This document shows positions 43,378 through 50,867 of a stretch of DNA of 64,000 bases, piece after piece. Below the pieces are notes generated by a model. The model did no database searches, was not told where the DNA came from, and saw only the letters and a list, made by a program, of their open reading frames with translations. The stretch's first letter is position 1; the number at the start of each line of letters is the position of its first letter. The position numbers and the translations under genes were made by a program. The stretch is from DASQPR01 sp963836775. GTDB lineage: Bacteria; Actinomycetota; Actinomycetes; Mycobacteriales; Micromonosporaceae. The stretch spans positions 1,302,001-1,366,000 of the forward strand of contig CAWIKR010000002.1 in the NCBI GenBank assembly GCA_963836775.1, read 5' to 3'.

Positions 43378-44604
43378 TTATCCCGGCTGAGCCCGCATCC
43401 ACTCGATGTCCAGGCGGGTGTGGCGCTTGGCAAGCGTGCCGCCCGAATCCGTCGACGTGCCGCCCGAATTCGTCGACGTGCCGGACGGGTCGATGCGGTG
43501 AGCGTCGATCAGCGGCCGCACCCCGGCCCGGGTCGCCCGCGCGAACGCCTGCACCTCGGCGGCGACACCGAGGGCCAGGTCGGCGGCGGCCGGACCATAG
43601 GCGGCGACGCCGAATTCGGTGCCGGCACCGGCCGGGCGTCGCGTCAGGTAGGCGAGCGAGTCGCCGGCGATCACGGTAACCGCGCCCCAGATCGGCACCG
43701 GCGCCACCAGGTCTGCGCCGTTGACGCCCAGCCGTCCAAGCGCATGCACCGCGGTCAGCAGCCACAACTCCAGGTCTCCGTAGACGTCGCGGCCACCGGA
43801 GTGCACGCCGGTCCACTCCACGGCGGGCGGAAAGTCCAGCGCCTGGCTCAGGCCGGGGGCGATCGCCACCTGATCGTCCACGTGCAGCGCGACATCACTG
43901 GCCAGGCGCAGGGTCCGGGCCTCGAACGCCCCGGCACCCTGCATCGGCACGAACCCGCAACTCTGGATCGACGTGCTTCGCCAATGGCGGGAGTCGACCG
44001 GCCGGAATCCGATCGACCGCTGCAGCCCGCCCAGCCGCAATGGAGCTACCAGCAGACCATCGGCGCGCAGCTGATCCCACCAGGCCGGCGCGATGTCCCA
44101 GGCGCCGACGGTGGCGATGATCCGGTCGAACGGCGCCCGATCCGGGAAGCCGACCTCGCCGTCGCCGGTCACCACGTGCACCCGCGGATCGAGCGCGCCG
44201 AGAGTGAGCCGGGCCCGATCGGCGACTCCCGGATCGAACTCGATGGTCGTCACCTGGCCGTTATCGCCGACGATGTGGGACAGCAGCGCGGCGTTGTAGC
44301 CGGTGCCGGCGCCGATCTCCAGCACCCGGTGACCGGGGTGGACATCCAGCTGGTCGAGCATGATCGCGACCATCGTCGGTTGCGACAGGGAACTCATCGC
44401 GAGACCGTCGGCGCCGCGCTTGATCACTACCGCCTCGTCGGCGTACGCCTCGCGAAGCGAGACTTCCGGAATGAACCGATGCCGGGGCACCGCGCGCAGC
44501 GCGGCCTCGATCGCCGCCGAGTCGACCGTAGCGGTGGTGAGGAGCTGGTCGACGAGAACGGCTCGGCGGCGGGCGGCCTGATGCTCATTCCGCGCCCGGG
44601 TCAC
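43378..44604 (-). CDS. protein-L-isoaspartate O-methyltransferase-like protein with C-terminal extension
   Basis: The 408-residue protein's first 200 residues are PCMT-like: VPRHRFIPE, AYADEAVVIKRGADGLAMSSLSQPTMVAIMLDQL, SAM motif HRVLEIGAGTGYNAALLSHIV, VTTIEFDPGVADRARLTLGAL and FDRIIATVGAWDIAPAWWDQLRADGLLVAPL. PCMTs repair isoaspartyl residues. The C-terminal 200 residues are an extension known in actinobacterial PCMT-like enzymes, including those of lanthipeptide systems, but no precursor peptide or LanM/LanB is nearby. A 21-bp repeat near the end encodes SGGTST tandems. Standalone repair or modification enzyme. Confidence 0.85.
   Translation of the reverse strand: MTRARNEHQAARRRAVLVDQLLTTATVDSAAIEAALRAVPRHRFIPEVSLREAYADEAVVIKRGADGLAMSSLSQPTMVAIMLDQLDVHPGHRVLEIGAGTGYNAALLSHIVGDNGQVTTIEFDPGVADRARLTLGALDPRVHVVTGDGEVGFPDRAPFDRIIATVGAWDIAPAWWDQLRADGLLVAPLRLGGLQRSIGFRPVDSRHWRSTSIQSCGFVPMQGAGAFEARTLRLASDVALHVDDQVAIAPGLSQALDFPPAVEWTGVHSGGRDVYGDLELWLLTAVHALGRLGVNGADLVAPVPIWGAVTVIAGDSLAYLTRRPAGAGTEFGVAAYGPAAADLALGVAAEVQAFARATRAGVRPLIDAHRIDPSGTSTNSGGTSTDSGGTLAKRHTRLDIEWMRAQPG
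43436..43494. repeat. 21-bp tandem repeat inside the methyltransferase 3' end
   Basis: GTGCCGCCCGAATCCGTCGA plus C (43436-43456) is repeated with one change at 43457-43477, and a third, degenerate unit follows. In frame it encodes Ser/Gly/Thr-rich tandems (SGTSTNSGGTSTDSGGT), shortly before the stop codon. Confidence 0.85.
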
Positions 44605-44681
44605 CCATCGATCCTGGCACGTCGGGACGATCGGTCACCGCGAACCCCGGCGCCAAAGGCGCGGCGGGCTACCGTTGCCGG

Positions 44682-45368
44682 ATGCGTCGCGCCCTCGTGG
44701 TCCGTGGCGGCTGGGAGGGCCATGTCCCAGTCGAAGCCACCGATCTGTTCATCCCGGCACTGTCCGCGCGGGGTTTCGCCATCGACATCAGCGAAAGCCT
44801 TTCCGTGTACTCGGATCCGCACGCACTGTCCGCCTACGACCTGATCGTGCAGTGCTGGTCGATCGGCACCATCACCGAAGCCGAGTCGGCCGGGCTGCGG
44901 GCCGCGATCCGCTCCGGAGTCGGATTCGCCGGATGGCACGGCGGCGTGCTCGCCACCTTCGCCGGCGACGTGTCCTACCAGCGCATGGTCGGTGGCGTGT
45001 TCACCTTCCACCACCCCGAGTTCGTCGACTACCGGGTGCGGCCCACCGAGGCCGGGCGCGAGCACCCGATCACTCGCGACACCACCGGCTTCGACGTGCA
45101 TTCGGAGCAGTACTGGTTGCTCACCGATGCGTACAGCCAAGTGCTGGCCACCACGGTCTATCAGCCATATCCGGACAGCGAGTTCGGCGAGCCGGTGGAG
45201 ATGCCGGTGGTCTGGACGCGCTCGTGGGGTTCGGGGCGGGTGTTCGTTTCGGCGATCGGCCATCGGCTGGCCGATCTGACCGCCCCCGAGGTGTTCCAGC
45301 TGACGCTGCGCGGCCTGGAGTGGGCGGCCCGTTCCGAACCGGCGGCCGAAAGCCCCGACCGGGGATAA
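44682..45368 (+). CDS. ThuA-like domain protein
   Basis: The 228-residue glutamine-amidotransferase-fold protein of the ThuA (trehalose-utilisation-related) family: ALVVRGGWEGHVPVEATDLFIPAL, YDLIVQCWSIGTI, RSGVGFAGWHGGVLATFAGDVSYQRMVGG, FTFHHPEFVDYRV and MPVVWTRSWGSGRVFVSAIGHRLADL. ThuA proteins act on disaccharides such as trehalose but the chemistry is unsettled. TACCGT about 7 bases before ATG with no ribosome site suggests leaderless expression. It may belong functionally with the ABC transporter across the methyltransferase gene. Confidence 0.88.
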   Translation: MRRALVVRGGWEGHVPVEATDLFIPALSARGFAIDISESLSVYSDPHALSAYDLIVQCWSIGTITEAESAGLRAAIRSGVGFAGWHGGVLATFAGDVSYQRMVGGVFTFHHPEFVDYRVRPTEAGREHPITRDTTGFDVHSEQYWLLTDAYSQVLATTVYQPYPDSEFGEPVEMPVVWTRSWGSGRVFVSAIGHRLADLTAPEVFQLTLRGLEWAARSEPAAESPDRG

Positions 45369-45406
45369 GTCAGACGCCCGACTGAGACATGTGACGCCGC
45401 GACTTG

Positions 45407-45604
45407 ATGTCGTACGGTCCGACCACCGCCGAGTTCACCTTCACCTATCAGGGTCTCGAACACCCCAAGCAGCTCTACTGGGTCGCCCAGGACAACTACC
45501 AGCACAGCAAGTACGGCTCCGTGGGATCCAGCAACCAACCGGCACCCGCGCACGGCGACGGGGTCGAGAAGGTTCCGTGCGTCACTGACTACAGCGTCGG
45601 CTGA
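45407..45604 (+). CDS. small orphan reading frame, possibly a gene fragment
   Basis: 65 codons with good actinobacterial third-position bias and a composition rich in Tyr, Gln and His (FTFTYQGLEHPKQLYWVAQDNYQHSKYGS). There is no ribosome site and no known family. It may be the 3' end of a decayed secreted-enzyme gene or a real small protein. Confidence 0.3.
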   Translation: MSYGPTTAEFTFTYQGLEHPKQLYWVAQDNYQHSKYGSVGSSNQPAPAHGDGVEKVPCVTDYSVG

Positions 45605-45672
45605 TCTCCGGCATCCCAATCGCTGGACCTCGGCGGCATCATCCGGTGCTGCCGGGTTAGTCTGCGAGACGA

Positions 45673-45816
45673 AGGTCATGAGTGCCAGCGCGAAGCCCCG
45701 GCTTGCTGGCCGGCAACCCTCCAGTTCGCGATGGGGTGCCCCGGGTGACGACCGGGCCGACGGCGACCGCCGCTCGGCAACGCGGACCTCCTTCGCAGGT
45801 CCCCCGGGCCTGGAGG
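45673..45816 (+). ncRNA. SAM-IV riboswitch with translational expression platform
   Basis: The segment GGTCATGAGTGCCAGC, then AAGCCCCGGCTTGCTGGCCG, CAACCCTCC and GGGGTGCCCCGGGTGACGACC matches the SAM-IV aptamer of actinobacterial sulfur genes, as remembered from the class. Downstream, CCTCC (45787-45791) can pair either in a GGACCT/AGGTCC hairpin (45784-45802) or with the ribosome site GGAGG (45812-45816) of the next gene; SAM binding presumably decides. A TAGTCT -10-like sequence lies about 15 bases upstream. It senses S-adenosylmethionine. Confidence 0.88.
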
Positions 45817-45822
45817 CAATCC

Positions 45823-47058
45823 GTGCAATCCACCCTCACCGCGCCGCGCGTGCTCGGCGACGATCTCACCGTCACCCTGGCCGATGGGCGCGTCACCCGG
45901 CACATCAATCTCGACTACGCCGCCACCGCGCCGTGCCTGGCCGCGGTCGCGGACGCCGTCAACGAACTACTCCCTTGGTATGCGAGCGTGCACCGCGGCG
46001 CCGGAGCCGCATCCCGACGCTGCACCCATGCCTACGAACTCGCCCGCGAAACGATCGCCGACTTCGTCGGAGCCCGTCCCGATGATCACGTCGTGTTCAC
46101 CCGCAACACCACCGACGCGATGAACCTTCTGGCCGCCGCGGTTCCGGCCGGCACCACGGTGATCCTCTGGGAAGGCGAGCACCACGCCAACCTGCTGCCC
46201 TGGCATAACGTCGTACGCCTGCCGATCCCCAGTGATGTGGACACCGCCCTCATCGATGTGGCCGCCGCGCTCGCACGGGTGGAGGGACCGGCGCTGGTGG
46301 CCGTCACCGGCGCTTCCAACGTGACCGGGGAGGTCTGGCCGATCGAGGCGATCGCCGAGTTGGCGCACAGTTTCGGCGCCCGGATCGCGGTCGACGCGGC
46401 CCAGCTGGCACCGCACCGACCGGTGTCCCTCACTCGATCCCAGGTGGACTATCTGGCGCTGTCCGGGCACAAGCTCTACGCACCGTTCGGATCCGGAATC
46501 CTGGCCGGGCGCGCCGACTGGCTGGACGCGGCGCCGCCATACCTGGCCGGTGGTGGGGCCACGGAGCACGTCCGGGACGGCGGGCTCGACGTCGACTGGC
46601 ACGTCGGACCGGCCCGGCACGAGGCCGGAACGCCCAACCTCCTCGGTGCGGTGGCCCTGGCCGCGGCGTGCTCGACGATCGCCGACGCGGACCGGCACCT
46701 GCTCGCCGCGCACGAGCAGTCACTGCTGAACCGGCTCCGATCCGGACTCGACGAGATTGCCGATGTCGCCGAGTTGCGCAGCTTCGACGCGGACCACGAT
46801 CGGGTGGGCATCGTCAGTTTCGCGGTCAGCCGGGTGCCGGCGGCGGACGTCTCGGGACACCTCGCGCAGAACTACGGCATCGGTGTCCGCGACGGGCTGT
46901 TCTGCGCGCATCCGTTCACCAACCGCCTGCTCGCCGATGCGTCGGTACGCGCGGGCAGCCCACTGCCGGCCAGCGCGGTCCGCGCCAGCATCGGCATCGG
47001 GAGCACCGCCGCGCACATCGACACGTTCCTCGAGGGCATTCGTACGCTGCCCCGATAA
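45823..47058 (+). CDS. class-V aminotransferase (cysteine-desulfurase/selenocysteine-lyase-like), SAM-IV controlled
   Basis: The 411-residue PLP enzyme has HINLDYAATAPCLAAVADAV, GAGAASRRCTHAYELARETIADFVGARPDDHVVFTRNTTDAMNLLAAA, WEGEHHANLLPWHNV, VTGASNVTGEVWPIEAIAELAHSFGARIAVDAAQLAPHRPV (Asp pairing the PLP ring) and YLALSGHKLYAPFGSGIL with the Schiff-base Lys. It belongs to the CsdA/SufS-like group, but an active-site Cys loop is not obvious, so it may be a lyase acting on other sulfur or selenium amino acids. GTG at 45823 follows GGAGG by 6 bases; the riboswitch fills the leader, so SAM shuts it down. This places it in Met/Cys metabolism. Confidence 0.88.
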   Translation: MQSTLTAPRVLGDDLTVTLADGRVTRHINLDYAATAPCLAAVADAVNELLPWYASVHRGAGAASRRCTHAYELARETIADFVGARPDDHVVFTRNTTDAMNLLAAAVPAGTTVILWEGEHHANLLPWHNVVRLPIPSDVDTALIDVAAALARVEGPALVAVTGASNVTGEVWPIEAIAELAHSFGARIAVDAAQLAPHRPVSLTRSQVDYLALSGHKLYAPFGSGILAGRADWLDAAPPYLAGGGATEHVRDGGLDVDWHVGPARHEAGTPNLLGAVALAAACSTIADADRHLLAAHEQSLLNRLRSGLDEIADVAELRSFDADHDRVGIVSFAVSRVPAADVSGHLAQNYGIGVRDGLFCAHPFTNRLLADASVRAGSPLPASAVRASIGIGSTAAHIDTFLEGIRTLPR

Positions 47059-47082
47059 CGCGCCGCGAATTGGCCGCAGCTA

Positions 47083-47751
47083 TCAGGGGAACTGCTTCCA
47101 GTGTCCCTCGGAGACGATCTCGACGGTGCCGTCGGTTACCTTGATCGCCGTTTGGTCGTCGATGGCGTACGCCGGACCCGCGATGTCGGCGGCCCACCGC
47201 TGCGCCGCGGCCATCGTGTTCCCCGACCAGCCCTCGTGATCCAGATGCGGGAAGATCGAGAAATCGACGACCCCGAGGGTGCTGTCGTCCCCGTTGGCTG
47301 ACGTCCATTCGACGAAGTAGTCGCCGATCCGGGGAGTCATCACCATGCTCCCGGCGCTCACTCCGACCCAGACCGTGTCGGGCAGTGACGGCAGGAGGTC
47401 CGTCAGCCCGGTCTCCCGCATCCAGTGGCACAGGAATGTCGCTTCGCCACCGTCCACCAACAGGACGTCAGCCTCCCGGACCCAGGGGACCCACCGCTTT
47501 TTGTCGATGCTGGGCAGCGCGGTGAGTTCGAGAACGCCAACCGACTTCCAGCCCAGGTTGGTCATGGCAGAGCTGGGGTCCTGGCCGGCGATGAATTCCC
47601 AGGCACTGGTGGGCGTGCACATGGGATGGCCGTACTGCGCCGAGGGGATGCACAAGGCAGTCGAGTCGCCGATCGGCTTGCCCAGCAATTCGACCAGCGC
47701 ATCGCGGATACTCGGGTTCGTGACACCGCCGGATGTGAGAAGAAGCCGCAC
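47083..47751 (-). CDS. peptidase S51 (dipeptidase E/cyanophycinase-like) family protein
   Basis: The 222-residue protein resembles PepE: RLLLTSGGVTNPSIRDALVELLG, DVLLVDGGEATFLCHWMRETGL and the nucleophile VGVSAGSMVM (Ser in GVSAGS), with a His in FPHLDHEG as its likely partner. Members cleave Asp-X dipeptides or related peptides in the cytoplasm. It is convergent with the riboswitch-controlled gene. The 3' gap is only 24 bases. Confidence 0.85.
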   Translation of the reverse strand: MRLLLTSGGVTNPSIRDALVELLGKPIGDSTALCIPSAQYGHPMCTPTSAWEFIAGQDPSSAMTNLGWKSVGVLELTALPSIDKKRWVPWVREADVLLVDGGEATFLCHWMRETGLTDLLPSLPDTVWVGVSAGSMVMTPRIGDYFVEWTSANGDDSTLGVVDFSIFPHLDHEGWSGNTMAAAQRWAADIAGPAYAIDDQTAIKVTDGTVEIVSEGHWKQFP

Positions 47752-48110
47752 GCTTGCCTCCTGGAGGTAGCGGTCATGACGCTCGCCTCGAGTCGAGAGC
47801 GGGTCATGGAAGACAGTCCCAGAAGCGTAGCGAAACTCATCACTCGTTGTGATCCCTCAAATCCTCCGCGCCCGTCCCAGATCCGTGTCAGCGTTACCGC
47901 CTACCAAAGCTGCGACGTTAGGCTTTCTGATCAGCATGGCGTCCGCGTCAGCCATCGCTGCGGGCCAAGTCCGACGGGCGCAACGCGGGCCGGAGGGATC
48001 GGCTGCTTCGCGGCGAGAGATTTCTCCGGGGCCGTGTCGATCCGCGGGCCGCCCGTTCGACCTGTGGGTGCGAGGGCCGAGAGGCGGCCCCGCCGGACGA
48101 GGAGAACGCG
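47752..48110. promoter_or_regulatory. divergent promoter region with a short palindrome and leader hairpin
   Basis: About 360 bp without a gene. ATCACTCGTTGTGAT (47839-47853) is an inverted repeat (ATCAC/GTGAT) suitable for a GntR- or TetR-size dimer, about 90 bp upstream of the peptidase gene. GGGCCGCC (48046-48053) pairs with GGCGGCCC (48083-48090), forming a hairpin shortly before the ribosome site of the DGPF gene. Confidence 0.45.
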
Positions 48111-48512
48111 ATGCCGAAGTACATGCTGATCATGAGAGGCACCGATGAGTCGAACGCGGCTCTGATGGCCGGGTGGGAAGAGTTGGCCGCCACGACGTAC
48201 CACTTCATCGAGGACCTGATGAAGGCCGGCGTGTTCGTCGCGGCCGAAGGGCTGGACGATGCGGGCCAGGGCGTGGTGGTCGACTTCAGCGGCGACGCGC
48301 CGGTGGTCACGGACGGGCCATACGGCGAGACCAAGGAACTGTTCGGGGGCTACTTCATGCTCGATGTCGCCTCGAAGCAGGAGGCGGTCGAGTGGGCCAA
48401 GCGCGTCCCGTCGGTCACCGGGTCCAAGATCGAGATCCGTAGGGTGGCTGGAGAGGACGAGACGCCGTACGACAACGACGGGTCCGTCGAGGAACGGGCC
48501 GGCCGGATCTGA
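48111..48512 (+). CDS. DGPF/YCII-related domain protein, partner of the ECF42 sigma factor
   Basis: The 133-residue protein carries the family core MPKYMLIMRGTDES, FVAAEGL, VVTDGPYGETKELFGGYFMLDV (the DGPF-like motif DGPY) and ASKQEAVEWAKRVPSV. DGPF genes sit next to group-42 ECF sigma factors in actinobacteria and are targets or partners of that sigma, not classical anti-sigma factors. The stop overlaps the sigma start (TGATG). GAGGAG precedes ATG by 6 bases. Confidence 0.9.
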   Translation: MPKYMLIMRGTDESNAALMAGWEELAATTYHFIEDLMKAGVFVAAEGLDDAGQGVVVDFSGDAPVVTDGPYGETKELFGGYFMLDVASKQEAVEWAKRVPSVTGSKIEIRRVAGEDETPYDNDGSVEERAGRI

Positions 48513-49726
48513 TGGGTACGGCCGACGTCGAGGCCGTCTGGCGGATCGAGTCGGCGCGGATCGTCGCCGCGCTGACCCGGTTCACCGGCGATTTCGGGCT
48601 GGCCGAGGATGCTGCCCAGGAGGCGGTGGCCGAGGCACTGGTGTCGTGGCCGCTCACTCCTCCGGCCAATCCGGCCGGCTGGCTGATGGCCACGGCCCGG
48701 CGGCGGGCGATCGACGCGATCCGCCGCCGGACCGCCCTGCGGGACCGATACGCCCTGCTGGCGGCTGACCCGGTGGTCACCGAGGACATCGACCCCGACC
48801 GGATCGACGACGACATCCTGGCGCTGATGTTCGTCAGTTGCCACCCGGTGCTCTCGCCCGAGGCCCGCGTGGCGCTGACCCTGCGCGTGGTCGGCGGGCT
48901 GTCCACCGAGGAGATCGCCCGCGCGTTCCTGGTGCCCGTGCCGACCGTGCAGGCCCGCATCACCCGGGCGAAGAAGACGATCGCGGCGGCCGGGGTGCCG
49001 TTCGAGCTGCCACCGGCCGGTGAGCGCCGAGAACGGCTGGGCGGCGTGCTCAGCGTCGTCTACGTGATCTTCACCGAGGGGTCGACGGCCACGTCGGGCG
49101 ACCGGCTTGTACGCCCCGGCGTCGCGTACGAGGCGATCCGGCTGGCCCGCACGCTGGCCGCGCTGCAGCCGGACGAACCGGAGGTGCACGGCCTGCTCGC
49201 GTTGTGCGAGCTGACGGCCGCGCGCTTTCCGGCTCGGACCGGTCCGGACGGTTCGCCGATCCTGCTGGCGGACCAGGACCGGCGACGGTGGGACTTGTCC
49301 GCCGTACGCCGTGGGCTGGCCGCACTGTCCAAGGCATCGGCTCGCGGGCTCGGCACCTACGGCCTGCAGGCTGCGATCGCCGCCGTCCACGCGTCGGCGC
49401 AGTCGGTGGAGGCGACCGACTGGGACCGGATCGTGGTGCTCTATGAGGCGCTCGGCCGGGTCGCGCCCTCGCCGGTGGTCGAGCTCAACCGGGCCGTCGC
49501 CGTGGCCATGGCCTCGGGTCCGGCGCAAGCGCTGACCATCGTGGACGAGCTGATCGCCTCGGACCGGCTCCCCGGTTCGCATTTGGTTCCGACCGTACGC
49601 GGCGAGCTGCTGGCCCGGCTCGGACGGCGACCGGAGGCGCGCGCCGAGCTGGAGCTGGCCGCCCGGCTGTGCGCCAATCAGCGCGAACGCTCAGTGCTGC
49701 TGCGCAAGGCGGCCGCGCTGGGTTGA
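48512..49726 (+). CDS. ECF42-type RNA polymerase sigma factor with C-terminal TPR-like domain
   Basis: The 404-residue protein has sigma region 2 (LTRFTGDFGLAEDAAQEAVAEALVSWP, NPAGWLMATARRRAIDAIRRR), region 4 (LTLRVVGGLSTEEIARAFLVPVPTVQARITRAKKTI) and a long C-terminal extension with the conserved YVIFTEGS segment, RLARTLAALQPDEPEVHGLLALCELTAAR and WDRIVVLYEALGRVAPSPVVELNRAVAVAMA (TPR-like). This is the DUF6596-bearing group-42 ECF type, which has no anti-sigma factor and is controlled by its own extension. It is coupled to the DGPF gene. Confidence 0.93.
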   Translation: MGTADVEAVWRIESARIVAALTRFTGDFGLAEDAAQEAVAEALVSWPLTPPANPAGWLMATARRRAIDAIRRRTALRDRYALLAADPVVTEDIDPDRIDDDILALMFVSCHPVLSPEARVALTLRVVGGLSTEEIARAFLVPVPTVQARITRAKKTIAAAGVPFELPPAGERRERLGGVLSVVYVIFTEGSTATSGDRLVRPGVAYEAIRLARTLAALQPDEPEVHGLLALCELTAARFPARTGPDGSPILLADQDRRRWDLSAVRRGLAALSKASARGLGTYGLQAAIAAVHASAQSVEATDWDRIVVLYEALGRVAPSPVVELNRAVAVAMASGPAQALTIVDELIASDRLPGSHLVPTVRGELLARLGRRPEARAELELAARLCANQRERSVLLRKAAALG

Positions 49727-49748
49727 CCTCTCCATCTCGCCAGCCGGG

Positions 49749-50096
49749 TCAGCGCTGCCACTCGGTCTCGGCCACCCGCTTGAGCGCGGCCAGCCGGCGG
49801 TCCCAATCGGCCGCCAGGTCGGCCATCCACTGTGCGGTCAGGTCGAGACGATCCGGCCGGACCGCGTAGCGAACCTCGCGCCCGCGCCGGCCGCCGATCA
49901 CCAGACCGGCCTCGTGCAGGACGGCCAGGTGCTTCACCACTGCTTGGCGGGTGATCGGGAAGTCGGCCGCGAGATCAGTCGCAGTGGCCTTGCCGCGCGC
50001 GGCAATGGCGTCGAGGAGCCGGCGCCGGGTCGGGTCCGCGAGCGCCGACAGCACCGCGTCAACGGTCGCGGCGGTCTCCGGGTCGGCCGGCCTCAC
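49749..50096 (-). CDS. ArsR-family HTH regulator
   Basis: The 115-residue winged-helix protein: ALADPTRRRLLDAIAARGKATATDLAADFPITRQAVVKHLAVLHEAGLVIGGRRGREVRYAVRPDRL. No metal-binding ELxVCDL motif, so it belongs to the non-metal ArsR group usually paired with an SRPBCC gene. Its ATG overlaps the SRPBCC stop by 4 bases. It probably regulates the pair. Confidence 0.9.
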   Translation of the reverse strand: MRPADPETAATVDAVLSALADPTRRRLLDAIAARGKATATDLAADFPITRQAVVKHLAVLHEAGLVIGGRRGREVRYAVRPDRLDLTAQWMADLAADWDRRLAALKRVAETEWQR

Positions 50097-50530
50097 GCCG
50101 CCTCGGCGCGACCGCGCAGCTTCTCGAGCTCCTCGCCCCAGCCGTGGTGATTCCCGTCGTAGCCGCCCTGCGCCGCCTCCTCGGACGCGTCCAGACCGGC
50201 GAAGCCACTCTCGACCATGCTGACCCGGGTCGTGCCGCCGAGATCGGTCAGGCTGAACTCGATCAATGTGGAGTTGCCGTCGGTGATGTCGTCGTCCGGG
50301 AACGTGCTGGCCCAGCGGAACGTCACCCGGTGCGCGGAAGGATCGACGCTCTCGACGCGTACCGGATATTGGTTTTCGTCATAGGTCACGACGGTGGTGG
50401 CGCCGATCGACCAGTCGCCGACCGCCGCCTGATCCGCGTCGACCCACCAGCCAGGCTGAACAACCAGCCCCCAGACGTGGTCGATCGGCACGCCGATCTC
50501 GATTTCCCGCTCGATCTTGTCCGCAACCAC
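50093..50530 (-). CDS. SRPBCC/AHSA1 domain protein
   Basis: The 145-residue protein is a START-like hydrophobic-cavity fold: IEREIEIGVPIDHVWGLVVQPGWWV, YPVRVESVDPSAHRVTFRW, STLIEFSLTDLGGTTRVSMVESGF and GWGEELEKLRGRAEA. GTG at 50530 is preceded by GGGGAGGG. AHSA1-like proteins are small-molecule or co-chaperone-like binders; partnership with the ArsR regulator is a recurrent two-gene unit. Confidence 0.88.
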   Translation of the reverse strand: MVADKIEREIEIGVPIDHVWGLVVQPGWWVDADQAAVGDWSIGATTVVTYDENQYPVRVESVDPSAHRVTFRWASTFPDDDITDGNSTLIEFSLTDLGGTTRVSMVESGFAGLDASEEAAQGGYDGNHHGWGEELEKLRGRAEAA

Positions 50531-50867
50531 GACGCCCTCCCCAAACCCACAACCAAAGATCAAACCCCCACGGCGGTACGCCCATCCGCAACCCCACAGT
50601 TGCACATTCAATCCCGACGCGCAACCCCACAGTTGCGAATCAGCTCGCGCACCCCGACCCACCCGAGTCTGTCCATCGAAACTGCGGTGTTGTCGGAAAA
50701 CCGCGAGGTTATGTCCGGTATGTGGCGCAGTTTCTCGACAACTCTGAGTTTTCGAGGCAAAACCCGACCGATGGCCACCGGCGCAGGCCGGCCCGAGGAA
50801 GGCGCCGGGAGGACAAAGCGAGCGGCCGCCCACAAGGGACGGCCGCTCGATTTCGATGGAAGGAGGT
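50531..50867. other. intergenic region with 16-bp repeats
   Basis: GCAACCCCACAGTTGC occurs twice (50588-50603 and 50621-50636), 33 bp apart; its outer GCAAC/GTTGC arms are palindromic. A larger imperfect inverted repeat (CGAAACTGCG near 50678, CGCAGTTTC near 50728) follows. This may be the promoter region of the ArsR/SRPBCC pair with its operators. No gene is seen. Confidence 0.5.

Noticed and set aside
43378..44604. Lanthipeptide (FxLD-type) methyltransferase cluster
   Set aside because: PCMT-like methyltransferase with a C-terminal extension only; no precursor peptide, dehydratase or cyclase nearby.
45682..45822. Longer N-terminus for the class-V aminotransferase
   Set aside because: The open frame runs back through the SAM-IV aptamer; the ribosome site and GTG at 45823 give the natural start.
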